A stretch of DNA of 12,706 nucleotides, from positions 1-12,706 of the forward strand of contig CALPIT020000053.1 of the NCBI GenBank assembly GCA_943323705.2, written 5' to 3'. Numbering within the stretch: position 1 is the stretch's first letter; each line of letters opens with the position of its first letter. Source of the DNA: Streptomyces griseus (GTDB lineage: Bacteria; Bacteroidota; Bacteroidia; Chitinophagales; Chitinophagaceae). Below the pieces are notes generated by a model that searched no databases, was not told the DNA's origin, and saw only the letters and a program-made list of their open reading frames with translations. Made by a program: the position numbers and the translations under genes. Shown one piece after another: positions 6,244 to 12,540 of the stretch.

Positions 6244-7117
6244 TTGCCTTTTTAATAATTTTAATTTCTAGCAAGGAGCTAGTTTCAACAGGCTCGCCGT
6301 CGATATGTAAAGGAGCAAGTTTTGGGTTGTGTATGGTAAGTTTTTCTGCATGAAAATAACCTACATTTTTTTGACTCACTTTGTCTTCATCTTGAATTTT
6401 TCCCATACTGATTTGATGAAGTAAAGACAGTGCTGTAATGATTTTGTTTTTATTGTTAACCACCACCACATCTAACAAGCCATCACTTAATGTTGCCTTT
6501 GGAGCAATTTTTATTCTGCTGCCAAATTGATTACTGTTGGCAATACTTACAAACATGGCGTTTGTTTCAATTCTACTTCCATTCCATTCAATAACAAAAG
6601 GATATCCTTTAGCTTTGAAAAAATGCTGAAGCGATAGTTTCACATAAGGAAAAAGTCCTCTGGTTTTTTGTTTGGAAAATTCATATGCAACAGCTGCGTC
6701 AAATCCCAATCCTGTCAACATGCAACCAAAATGTTCATTGATATAGTAGCCATCGATATACTCCGCTTTCCCTTTGAAAATGATGTCAAGTGCTTTGTCA
6801 AAATTGGCACCAATGCCAGAACCCAATGCCAATCCATTGCCTGAGCCCGCAGGAATGATGCCTACATTGATATCGGAATTCAGCAGATAAAAAGCAATCT
6901 GTTTTATCGTCCCATCGCCACCACAAATAATGACATCTGTGATTTTATCTGCTGCAATTTTTTGAGGAAGATATTGATAATCGCCTTCTTTGTTAGTATG
7001 GGTAATTTCAAAAGCAGTTTGATGTGACGCACATTTTTTTTCAATCAAATCAACAAGGTGTTTTTTATTCTTTGTTCCTGAAATAGGATTGATAAAAAAC
7101 AATAATCTTCTTTGCAT
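6224..7117 (-). CDS. Diacylglycerol kinase-family lipid kinase (YegS/DgkB-like)
   Basis: The 297-residue protein has the usual length for bacterial DAGK-catalytic-domain lipid kinases, which transfer phosphate from ATP to diacylglycerol or a related lipid alcohol at the inner face of the membrane. Visible motifs are FFINPISGTKNK (7-18), the nucleotide-binding IICGGDGTIKQ (63-73), GIIPAGSGNGLA (86-97), GLGFDA (136-141), SDGLLDVVVV (211-220) and HIDGEPVE (271-278), whose Asp-Gly-Glu is part of the catalytic/metal site. There are no membrane segments, so it is a peripheral protein. The lipid substrate cannot be fixed from the sequence. ATG 7117 begins MQRRLLFFINP at the first strand of the domain, as expected. 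Its stop lies 20 bp inside the convergent ctaA coding region, and upstream is a repeat-filled gap with a GC-rich hairpin 50 bp before the start. Confidence 0.88.
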   Translation of the reverse strand: MQRRLLFFINPISGTKNKKHLVDLIEKKCASHQTAFEITHTNKEGDYQYLPQKIAADKITDVIICGGDGTIKQIAFYLLNSDINVGIIPAGSGNGLALGSGIGANFDKALDIIFKGKAEYIDGYYINEHFGCMLTGLGFDAAVAYEFSKQKTRGLFPYVKLSLQHFFKAKGYPFVIEWNGSRIETNAMFVSIANSNQFGSRIKIAPKATLSDGLLDVVVVNNKNKIITALSLLHQISMGKIQDEDKVSQKNVGYFHAEKLTIHNPKLAPLHIDGEPVETSSLLEIKIIKKAIRLLLP

Positions 7118-7166
7118 GATGGGGGCATTAAATTCGGAGCAAATTACTATTTATAAATTTGTTTGG

Positions 7167-7192
7167 AGCCCCCTTTATCCCCCAAAGGGGGT
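7167..7192 (+). repeat. GC-rich hairpin repeat, copy 2
   Basis: The sequence begins AGCCCCCTTTATCC and ends CCCAAAGGGGGT, the same family as 941-966 (opposite strand) and 12418-12444. CCCCC and GGGGG can pair around a CAAAG-like loop. It lies upstream of the lipid-kinase gene and is antisense to that gene's probable leader. Confidence 0.7.
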
Positions 7193-7206
7193 ATAAGATT
7201 GTGGAG

Positions 7207-7290
7207 AAGTTCAAAAAGTTCAAGAGGTTTAATAGGTTCAATAAGTTTCGGCGGAATAACATTTTGAACTGATTGAACAAATTGAACATT
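7207..7290. repeat. 9-bp-period GTTCAA arrays in inverted arrangement
   Basis: From 7207 to 7251 five consecutive nonamers read (A)(A/G)GTTCAA-like: AAGTTCAAA, AAGTTCAAG, AGGTTTAAT, AGGTTCAAT, AAGTTTCGG. After 12 bp, 7264-7290 holds three nonamers on the other strand (TTGAACTGA, TTGAACAAA, TTGAACATT). The period is exactly 9 in both arms. The arms are complementary at the GTTCAA/TTGAAC core and could form a long imperfect stem. A direct relative is at 12602-12646. Confidence 0.75.
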
Positions 7291-7307
7291 ATAAACCAAT
7301 CTGTTTT

Positions 7308-7390
7308 ATCCAGTATCCAGTATCCAGTATCTAGTATCTAGTAACCAGCATATCCAGCATATCCAGCATCTAGCATCTAGGTTATCCAGC
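7308..7390 (+). repeat. ATCCAGT heptamer tandem array
   Basis: Eleven head-to-tail units begin at 7308: three ATCCAGT, two ATCTAGT, one AACCAGC, two ATATCCAGC, ATCTAGC, ATCTAGG and TTATCCAGC. The basic period is 7, stretched to 9 in three units. It lies immediately downstream of the lipoprotein gene's stop. A short array on the opposite strand (12466-12491) is the same family. It is non-coding. Confidence 0.85.
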
Positions 7391-7397
7391 CTCCCCC

Positions 7398-7961
7398 CTA
7401 CTCCCTCCTCATATTTCTCAAACAAAAAGATTCATCATAATTAGGATTTAATCTTGTTTTAAAATGATAACCAATTCTGTATCTGAGTTCGGCATCAGAC
7501 TGAATAATGAAGTTGGTAAAATTTTCAGCTAGTGGTAAAAAAGTAATTTGATCGTTTTCGTATTTGAACTCAGCAATATAAACTCTTTTGTTTGATTCAA
7601 TGTTCATCAAAAGTCTGGTATTGATGATGCTCATGTATGACGTAGCTTTTATAGTATCTTGTATAGGCTTCTTCTTTTTATCAGTTCTGCCAAAATATCC
7701 TATGAAATTGATATTGTATTCCATTTCATTTTTTTTGGAAACCATCATTTTAACATTGGTTATAGTACCGAAGGTCTCGTCTTTAATGGAACCGAGCCAG
7801 TTGCCTAAATAACTTTCTTCGATTGGTAATTGAGGTTCGGTATCAATTTTATGAACGGAATGATATGGACAGCCGCATAATAAAATCATTATGCATAAAC
7901 CTGTGAAAGTTGTATATAGCACAGGCCTAAGTTTTCTGTAAGCGGTTTCGAATTGGGGCAT
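7398..7961 (-). CDS. Predicted lipoprotein of unknown function
   Basis: The 187-residue protein begins with a basic n-region (MPQFETAYRKLR), then a hydrophobic stretch (about 13-30) ending in LLCGC. This fits a signal-peptidase II lipobox with Cys31 as the lipidated residue, so it is probably a periplasmic or outer-membrane lipoprotein. The mature part (LGNWLGSIKDETFGTITNVKM, then EYNINFIGYF, then KRVYIAEFKY, then RYRIGYHFKTR) looks like alternating beta strands, perhaps a small beta-barrel or lipocalin-like sandwich; that is inference from pattern only. No family is recognised. It lies 60 bp downstream of obg and 280 bp upstream of the lipid-kinase gene, all on the minus strand. No promoter match was found in the 60-bp gap, so it may be transcribed with obg. 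The heptamer array starts just after its stop. Confidence 0.7.
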   Translation of the reverse strand: MPQFETAYRKLRPVLYTTFTGLCIMILLCGCPYHSVHKIDTEPQLPIEESYLGNWLGSIKDETFGTITNVKMMVSKKNEMEYNINFIGYFGRTDKKKKPIQDTIKATSYMSIINTRLLMNIESNKRVYIAEFKYENDQITFLPLAENFTNFIIQSDAELRYRIGYHFKTRLNPNYDESFCLRNMRRE

Positions 7962-8021
7962 TATTAACTAAAATTAATAACTCTTTTTCAAAAATGCAAT
8001 TGAAAGTATATTAATTTATCA

Positions 8022-9026
8022 TTACCCTAATGTATTGGTGTCCAACGTTTTCCATAGCAAGTCTTTTAATTCTTGCAAATGATAACCCGTTACCGAAGAA
8101 ATAAATAGGTGAGGAATATTTTTGGGCAACTCGGCAGAAATAGCTGTTTTTAATTCATCATCTAGCATATCCGACTTGCTAATTGCAATAACAAAATCCT
8201 TTTGAAGCATTTCAGGATTGTATTTTTCGAGCTCTGATCTTAAAATTTCAAATTCTTTTCTATGGTCTTTGCTATCAGCAGGAATTAGAAACAATAGAAT
8301 GGCATTTCTCTCTATATGGCGAAGAAAGCGATGGCCCAAACCTTTTCCTTCGGCAGCGCCTTCAATAATTCCGGGTAAATCGGCCATGCAAAAACTTCGA
8401 GAATCTCTGTATTCCACCATGCCTAATTGAGGGACCAAGGTGGTAAAAGCGTAATCGGCAATTTTTGGTTTTGCAGCAGTTATGCATGACAGTAAGGTTG
8501 ACTTTCCGGCATTGGGAAATCCAACCAAACCCACGTCAGCCAATACTTTCAATTCAAGTACTTTAATGCCCTCTATTCCTTCCTCTCCGGGTTGTGCATA
8601 TTCGGGCGCCTGATTGGTTGAAGTTTTGAAGTTACTGTTGCCCAATCCACCTCTGCCGCCTTTCATTAGAATTATTTCCTGTCCATGTTCCAAAATTTCG
8701 GCTTCAATTAAATCGCTGTCTTCAGATTTAGCGATGGTTCCTAGCGGAACTTCTATGATGATGTCTTTCCCGTTTTTACCAGTACAGTTATTGCCAGCTC
8801 CATTGCCTCCATCATCAGCCAATACATTTTTAAAATATCGAAGATGCAATAAAGTCCAAAGTTGTGAATTGCCTTTGAGAATGATATGCGCACCACGACC
8901 ACCATCACCACCATCAGGACCGCCCATGGCCGTCAATTTATTTCTCATGAAATGTTTACTTCCTGCACCACCGTGGCCGCTGCGGCAAAATATTTTAATC
9001 TGGTCTACGAAATTCGATTTGTCCAT
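8022..9026 (-). CDS. obg: GTPase Obg (ribosome assembly / stress GTPase)
   Basis: The 334-residue protein is an essential-type P-loop GTPase that binds the large ribosomal subunit during assembly and links growth to nucleotide pools. It has the glycine-rich Obg fold (about 1-157; GGPDGGDGGRG at 35-45, GGRGGLGN at 123-130), then the G domain: G1 GFPNAGKST (169-177), switch TT (195-196), G3 DLPG (216-219), G4 SKSD (283-286, Ser where many GTPases have Asn), and G5 SSV (310-312). The C-terminal OCT domain of some relatives is absent, as is usual in this phylum. ATG 9026 is preferred over the in-frame upstream start at 9143, because the Obg fold begins at FVDQIKIFCRSGHGG and a perfect -7 element lies 7 bp before 9026. 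Upstream is the possible SLOG gene, downstream the lipoprotein gene. Confidence 0.95.
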   Translation of the reverse strand: MDKSNFVDQIKIFCRSGHGGAGSKHFMRNKLTAMGGPDGGDGGRGAHIILKGNSQLWTLLHLRYFKNVLADDGGNGAGNNCTGKNGKDIIIEVPLGTIAKSEDSDLIEAEILEHGQEIILMKGGRGGLGNSNFKTSTNQAPEYAQPGEEGIEGIKVLELKVLADVGLVGFPNAGKSTLLSCITAAKPKIADYAFTTLVPQLGMVEYRDSRSFCMADLPGIIEGAAEGKGLGHRFLRHIERNAILLFLIPADSKDHRKEFEILRSELEKYNPEMLQKDFVIAISKSDMLDDELKTAISAELPKNIPHLFISSVTGYHLQELKDLLWKTLDTNTLG

Positions 9027-9033
9027 ACGATTG

Positions 9034-9041
9034 CAAAGGTA
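9034..9041 (-). promoter_or_regulatory. -7 element of obg, likely leaderless transcript
   Basis: The minus strand reads TACCTTTG followed by 7 bases and then the obg ATG, nearly the same sequence and spacing as the ctaA promoter (TTACCTTTGC in both). A clear TTG 17-23 bp further upstream was not found. The element also shows that the longer open frame starting at 9143 is not the real N-terminus. Confidence 0.6.
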
Positions 9042-9105
9042 ATAAAAGGGGGTGGGTTGAGAGATAAAGTTTTCTGATTTGCTAATTGTCTTGCTTAATC
9101 TCCTT

Positions 9106-9699
9106 TTATTCTTGTAACCAATTGAACCAAACCCTTTGATCAATTAGAGGAATGTTGTTTTGTTCGCACACATTCATGGTATGACCAGTTCCGCCAGTCA
9201 TTGGATTTTCTAAATCATCGTAGAATATCCCAAAACTAGCGGCACCGATTTCATCTGTACCAATTACTTTTATCGTATCGCGAATGATGTAAGCGGCCTT
9301 TATGGTAAATTTATTTTTATCACCAGCCACAAACTTATCAATCAGTTTTTCGGTTTTTTTATTGTTTTTAGACTGCATCACCACCTCACGATCAGAGGCA
9401 ATTTTAATGTCATCTAATGAAATGGTATTGTAGGCTTTATTTGTTTTTTGTCGGTGACCAGTATATGGAACAATAACTTGCAATCGTTTATGATCAACAG
9501 CCGTAACGCCATCAGAAAAAAATTGATCAGAACCTTCTGCATTACCACTTCTGAAAATCATTTTTGTAGTTCGGGTGGCTAATAGTTTTCCTAAAGCAAA
9601 CAATTTTTCCTGATCCTCGGGCAACACATTTCTCTTTCCTTCAAGAAGTACGATGGAGTTTTCTGTATCAAATTTTGAAATGAATTCATTAATTGTCAT
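9106..9699 (-). CDS. Possible SLOG/Rossmann-like nucleotide-binding protein
   Basis: The protein has 197 residues from ATG 9699 (MTINEFISKF); the open frame can be extended to a TTG at 9729, which I judge unlikely. I recognise no named gene. A Rossmann-type order is visible: strand NSIVLLEGKR (14-23), a helix, MIFRSGNAEGSDQFFSDG (47-64) resembling the SG-x-A-x-G-x-D nucleotide/ligand loop of the DprA/LOG (SLOG) superfamily, strand LQVIVPYTGHR (73-83), a variable middle, then ASFGIFYDDLENPMTGGTGHTM (144-165) with a Gly-Thr-rich phosphate-binding-like loop, and NNIPLIDQ (171-178). SLOG domains bind or process nucleotides, including as sensors in conflict systems, but here there is no attached effector or partner gene. 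It is probably soluble. It lies 79 bp upstream of obg, which has its own promoter. Gene real: very likely. Fold: moderate. Function: unknown. Confidence 0.6.
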   Translation of the reverse strand: MTINEFISKFDTENSIVLLEGKRNVLPEDQEKLFALGKLLATRTTKMIFRSGNAEGSDQFFSDGVTAVDHKRLQVIVPYTGHRQKTNKAYNTISLDDIKIASDREVVMQSKNNKKTEKLIDKFVAGDKNKFTIKAAYIIRDTIKVIGTDEIGAASFGIFYDDLENPMTGGTGHTMNVCEQNNIPLIDQRVWFNWLQE

Positions 9700-9800
9700 A
9701 CGGGAGGATTTTTTTATTAAGTCAAACAAGATAATATATTGTTGCTATTGAAATTGATTTCTTAAATGAAAAGTATAGTTAATTGTTTGGCTGAATTGCA

Positions 9801-9827
9801 GTAGTCTTGAGTAAAGACTCAACCTAC
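9801..9827. other. Small hairpin, stem TTGAGT/ACTCAA
   Basis: GTAG, then TTGAGT, a four-base loop AAAG, ACTCAA and CTAC give a perfect 6-bp inner stem with a 4-bp outer stem, separated by a small internal loop. It has no U-run, so it is not a clear terminator. Role unknown. Confidence 0.4.
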
Positions 9828-9887
9828 TTCTTAATATCATTTCTATTTTCAATGGAGATGATTTAGGAAAATAAGCGATGAATAAAA

Positions 9888-9981
9888 TTCAGTAGGAATG
9901 AAGAAACATTAGGTAAAATATTTGGCTATGTCATCCGTGTGGACGTAATATTGCGATATTGCAATATTGCAATATTGCAAA
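9888..9981 (+). repeat. AATATTGC repeat family, copy 2
   Basis: A leader (9888-9945: TTCAGT, then GAAGAAACATTAG, then ATTTGGCTATGTCATC) is followed by four head-to-tail octamers (A/G)ATATTGC at 9947-9978. About 47 of 58 leader positions match copy 3, which lies 275 bp to the right in the same orientation. Unlike copy 1 the octamer part is not a complete palindrome, though ATATTGCAATAT palindromes recur within it. Confidence 0.8.
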
Positions 9982-10162
9982 TCCAATACATCGAGAATTA
10001 ACTTTGATACGCTGCAACCGATACAAACTCAATAATGACAATTATTTCAGCTGTTTTTAAACCTGTATTTATTTGTGATTTCTGCTAGAATACCAAGATA
10101 ATTATTGCTATTTATCTCGATATGAACAAAATTTTTTAACAGTCAAAGTTTGCTAAAATAAT

Positions 10163-10246
10163 TTCAGTGGGAGTGAAGAAACATTAGCTTATTTATTTGG
10201 CCATGTCATCTGTGAACACGTAATATTGCAATATTGCAATATCACT
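10163..10246 (+). repeat. AATATTGC repeat family, copy 3
   Basis: It has the same leader as copy 2 (TTCAGT, then GAAGAAACATTAG, then ATTTGGCCATGTCATC, then GAACACG), ending in only two full octamers AATATTGC (10222-10237) plus a partial AATATCAC. It ends 17 bp beyond the selD stop, so it would be the first thing transcribed after selD and might act in termination. Octamer number differs between copies (four, four, two and a half). Confidence 0.8.
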
Positions 10247-10262
10247 ACAACATAAATCAGCA

Positions 10263-11318
10263 CTATATCTTCACCTCAATAACCTTCTCCCTCTTCTCCA
10301 CAAATCTCCCAATCGGCTCTACAAAACCTTCCAACCCATTATCTACAAGCAACTGCTTTACTTCTTCCATTGAAGATTCACTTACACTAAACATAATCCC
10401 TCCATTCGTTTGCGGATCAGGTAATAAGTTAAACGCCTCCATCACATTCACCCCTTTTTCAAAACTCGTTTTAGTGCTATAGCTATTCCAGTTTCTATAC
10501 GTGGCATCTGGCACAATACGTTTAGCGAGATATTCTTTCGCACCATCAACTACTGGAATGGTTGAATAAAATAACTCAATAGAAAGATTCGCACTTTCTG
10601 CCATTTCAATAGCATGTCCAAGAAGTCCAAAACCTGTTACATCAGTCATGGCCGTTAAACCTTTTATCGAGGCTAATTTTTCGCCGATCGTATTTAATTG
10701 TGTCATTAGTGAAATCATCAACGATTGTCTTTCCGGATTGATCTCTCCTCTTTTTTCTGCAGTTGACAAAATGCCGAGACCAATAGGTTTCGTGATAAAC
10801 AAATAATTTCCTTCTTGTGCGGTATTGTTTTTTTTGATGTTGTTTTTATTGACGATACCGGTAACAGACAATCCAAACATCGGTTCGACAGTATCAATGC
10901 TATGACCACCCGCTAATGGAATTCCTGCTTTGTTACAAATTTCTCTTGCGCCTTCCAAAACTTGTTGTGCCAATGATGCCGGCAATTTTTCAACCGGCCA
11001 TCCTAAAATCGCAATAGCCATTAATGGTTTTCCACCCATCGCATACACGTCACTGATAGCGTTGGCAGAAGCGATGCGTCCAAAATCAAAAGCATCATCC
11101 ACAATAGGCATAAAAAAATCTGTAGTAGAAATAATCGCTTTATCATCACCAATATCATAAACAGCCGCATCATCATTAGTACCATTGCCTACAATCAAAC
11201 GGAGATCAGTAAACGAAACCGATGACGATTGTAATATTTCCTGTAAAACAGAAGGCGCGATTTTACATCCACATCCTGCACCTCTCGAAAATTGAGTGAG
11301 TCTTATTTTTTCTTCCAT
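10263..11318 (-). CDS. selD: Selenide, water dikinase (selenophosphate synthetase)
   Basis: The 351-residue protein (E. coli SelD is 347) makes selenophosphate, AMP and phosphate from selenide and ATP, supplying selenium for tRNA 2-selenouridine and selenocysteine. The N-terminus EEKIRLTQFSRGAGCGCKIAP (2-22) carries the catalytic Cys16, Cys18 and Lys19, in register with E. coli Cys17, Cys19 and Lys20; the position that is Sec in some relatives is Cys here, so no recoding is needed. Other SelD/PurM-type motifs are GNGTNDDAAVYDI with metal-binding acidic residues, TTDFFMPIVDDAFDFGRIASANAISDVYAMGG, GGHSID, and DVTGFGLLGHAIEMA. ATG 11318 is 2 bp after the selU stop, so the two genes are one operon with likely coupled translation. 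The minus-strand mRNA then runs into AATATTGC repeat copy 3. Confidence 0.96.
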   Translation of the reverse strand: MEEKIRLTQFSRGAGCGCKIAPSVLQEILQSSSVSFTDLRLIVGNGTNDDAAVYDIGDDKAIISTTDFFMPIVDDAFDFGRIASANAISDVYAMGGKPLMAIAILGWPVEKLPASLAQQVLEGAREICNKAGIPLAGGHSIDTVEPMFGLSVTGIVNKNNIKKNNTAQEGNYLFITKPIGLGILSTAEKRGEINPERQSLMISLMTQLNTIGEKLASIKGLTAMTDVTGFGLLGHAIEMAESANLSIELFYSTIPVVDGAKEYLAKRIVPDATYRNWNSYSTKTSFEKGVNVMEAFNLLPDPQTNGGIMFSVSESSMEEVKQLLVDNGLEGFVEPIGRFVEKREKVIEVKI

Positions 11319-11320
11319 TA

Positions 11321-12376
11321 TTATTTGTTGATGAATTGCTGTAATAATTGATAATTTGATTTGTGATCTGTTGATACCATTGAAATTGTTTTCATTTGGT
11401 CTGCAATATTATCTCTTTTGTGTAACGACTGGATATAAGTTTTATCATAGTATTGCAGTAATATCCTAAAACCCTCTTTGATATTATTTTCAAGAATATA
11501 ATTGATGGTCAATTTTGTTTCGTTGGGGCCGAGTCTTTTTTGAATGCGAAGTATAGCATTGATAAGTGCTTGTTGATCCAGCTTGCCATAATAATTTAGT
11601 ATAAAATCAAGTCTGGTTTCAAAATCGATATCTATAAAAAATAATGGTGCCGCTCTGATAGTTTTCCAAAATGCATTTGGAATATTCAGTCTGCCGATCC
11701 GCTGGCTTTCATCTTCAATCCAAAAGGAAACAAGTTTACCATTTTGATTCATTTTTGAAAGCTCAATGGCCAGCAAGTTTTCAAACATTTCCTGTGTTGG
11801 TTGTTCGGGCAATCCGATGCCACCAAATGCAGAACCTTTGTGTCGTGCGATTCCCTCAAGGTCGATTATGGCTTCGCGATTTTTTTTAATTTCATGTAGC
11901 AATTCTGTTTTGGAACTTCCGGTATAACCGCCTACAACTCTAATATCATAAGGCGCTTCAAATTTTTCAAGTGCCCATGTTCTAAAAGCTTTGTACCCGC
12001 CAACAACAATATAAACGTCGAAGCCATACAAATCAAACAACCAAGCCATGCCTGCGCTGCGCATACCACCTCGCCAGCAGTGAACAATAATCGTTTTAGA
12101 ATTAGATCGAAGTTGTTTGAATATCTTCTCAGCTTCTTCAATGTTAGATTTCATTCTCGGACCAAAATAATCCAATCCTATTTTAATGGCTTTTTGTTTG
12201 CCAACTTGTTTATAAGCCGTACCCACTTCTTTTCTTTCGTCATCTGTAAACAAAGGAATATTGTGGGCTTTAGGAAAATGGGCATGCTCAAATTCACCCG
12301 GACTTCTCACATCAATCACCGGATGCAATTCAGACAAGCTGATAAGCTCTGATATCGTGATTTTTTTAATCGGCAT
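11321..12376 (-). CDS. selU: tRNA 2-selenouridine synthase (MnmH/SelU/YbbB)
   Basis: The 351-residue protein uses selenophosphate to convert the 2-thiouridine at the wobble position of Lys, Glu and Gln tRNAs to 2-selenouridine, through a geranylated intermediate. An N-terminal rhodanese domain (about 1-138) has PVIDVRSPGEFEHAHFPKA (19-37) and the active-site loop VHCWRGGMRSAGMAWL with Cys100 and the invariant-type WRGGMRS. A P-loop domain follows: VVGGYTGSSKTELL (147-160), then DLEGIARHKGSAFGG (172-186), then SFWIEDESQRIG and ARG-rich segments. The Walker A motif has Ser155 where GxxxxGK(T/S) expects Gly; Lys156 and Thr157 are kept. ATG 12376 begins MPIKKITISEL, a normal start for the rhodanese fold. 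selD follows after 2 bp. No clear promoter was seen in the 41 bp between the start and the GC-rich hairpin repeat. Confidence 0.95.
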   Translation of the reverse strand: MPIKKITISELISLSELHPVIDVRSPGEFEHAHFPKAHNIPLFTDDERKEVGTAYKQVGKQKAIKIGLDYFGPRMKSNIEEAEKIFKQLRSNSKTIIVHCWRGGMRSAGMAWLFDLYGFDVYIVVGGYKAFRTWALEKFEAPYDIRVVGGYTGSSKTELLHEIKKNREAIIDLEGIARHKGSAFGGIGLPEQPTQEMFENLLAIELSKMNQNGKLVSFWIEDESQRIGRLNIPNAFWKTIRAAPLFFIDIDFETRLDFILNYYGKLDQQALINAILRIQKRLGPNETKLTINYILENNIKEGFRILLQYYDKTYIQSLHKRDNIADQMKTISMVSTDHKSNYQLLQQFINK

Positions 12377-12417
12377 TTTTTAAGAATTGCTAAGATAGAG
12401 ATTTTGTTTGGGGAAAC

Positions 12418-12444
12418 AGCCCCCTCAATCCCCCGAAGGGGGAG
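12418..12444 (+). repeat. GC-rich hairpin repeat, copy 3
   Basis: It begins AGCCCCCTCAATCC and continues CCCGAAGGGGGAG, the same family as 941-966 and 7167-7192. The CCCCC/GGGGG pairing with a GAA-type loop is kept while the intervening bases differ (TTTAA, TTTA, CTCAA). It lies 42 bp upstream of the selU ATG and may be within its leader or promoter region. Confidence 0.7.
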
Positions 12445-12465
12445 GTGGTGGTGCGAAGGGATGCG

Positions 12466-12491
12466 GGATATTGGATGCTAGATACTGGATG
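12466..12491 (-). repeat. Short ATCCAGT heptamer array, second site
   Basis: On the minus strand the units ATCCAGT, ATCTAGC, ATCCAAT and ATCC follow one another with period 7, matching the large array at 7308-7390. It lies directly beside the GC-rich hairpin, as the larger array does within about 120 bp. Confidence 0.65.
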
Positions 12492-12509
12492 CATATTTCT
12501 CCTAAACAA

Positions 12510-12538
12510 AAGAGCCCGCCAGTAATTGGCAGGCTCTT
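12510..12538 (-). terminator. Hairpin terminator, copy 1 (minus orientation)
   Basis: AAGAGCC pairs with GGCTCTT, and after one C/A mismatch GCCA pairs with TGGC, closing a 5-base loop GTAAT. On the minus strand the stem is followed by TTGTTTAGG, a moderately T-rich tail; on the plus strand it is followed by CTTATG. It would therefore stop leftward transcription entering from genes right of the window, insulating selU. Confidence 0.55.
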
Positions 12539-12540
12539 CT

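Larger units (their letters stand above)
9700..10262. other. 563-bp gene-free stretch with two AATATTGC repeat copies
   Basis: No credible coding region was seen on either strand between the selD stop and the start at 9699. It holds a hairpin at 9801-9827, AATATTGC family copy 2 (9888-9981) and copy 3 (10163-10246), and AT-rich sequence between them. The promoter of the downstream minus-strand gene should lie near 9700-9790, but no TAnnTTTG match was found there. Confidence 0.6.

Noticed and set aside
7308..7390. CRISPR-like array
   Set aside because: Units are 7-9 bp with no spacers and no cas genes nearby; this is a simple tandem repeat.
8614..9042. 142-codon plus-strand open frame, Pro-rich
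   Set aside because: It is antisense to the glycine-rich Obg domain; the Pro-rich translation is the mirror of Gly codons.
9027..9143. Upstream extension of obg by 39 codons
   Set aside because: The extension overlaps the previous gene's end, crosses a perfect -7 element and precedes the normal Obg N-terminus.
9700..9729. TTG start adding 10 residues to the possible SLOG protein
   Set aside because: A rare start codon with a lysine-rich extension; ATG 9699 is sufficient, though the extension cannot be fully excluded.
10263..11318. Selenocysteine recoding in selD
   Set aside because: The active-site position is an ordinary Cys codon and the frame is uninterrupted.
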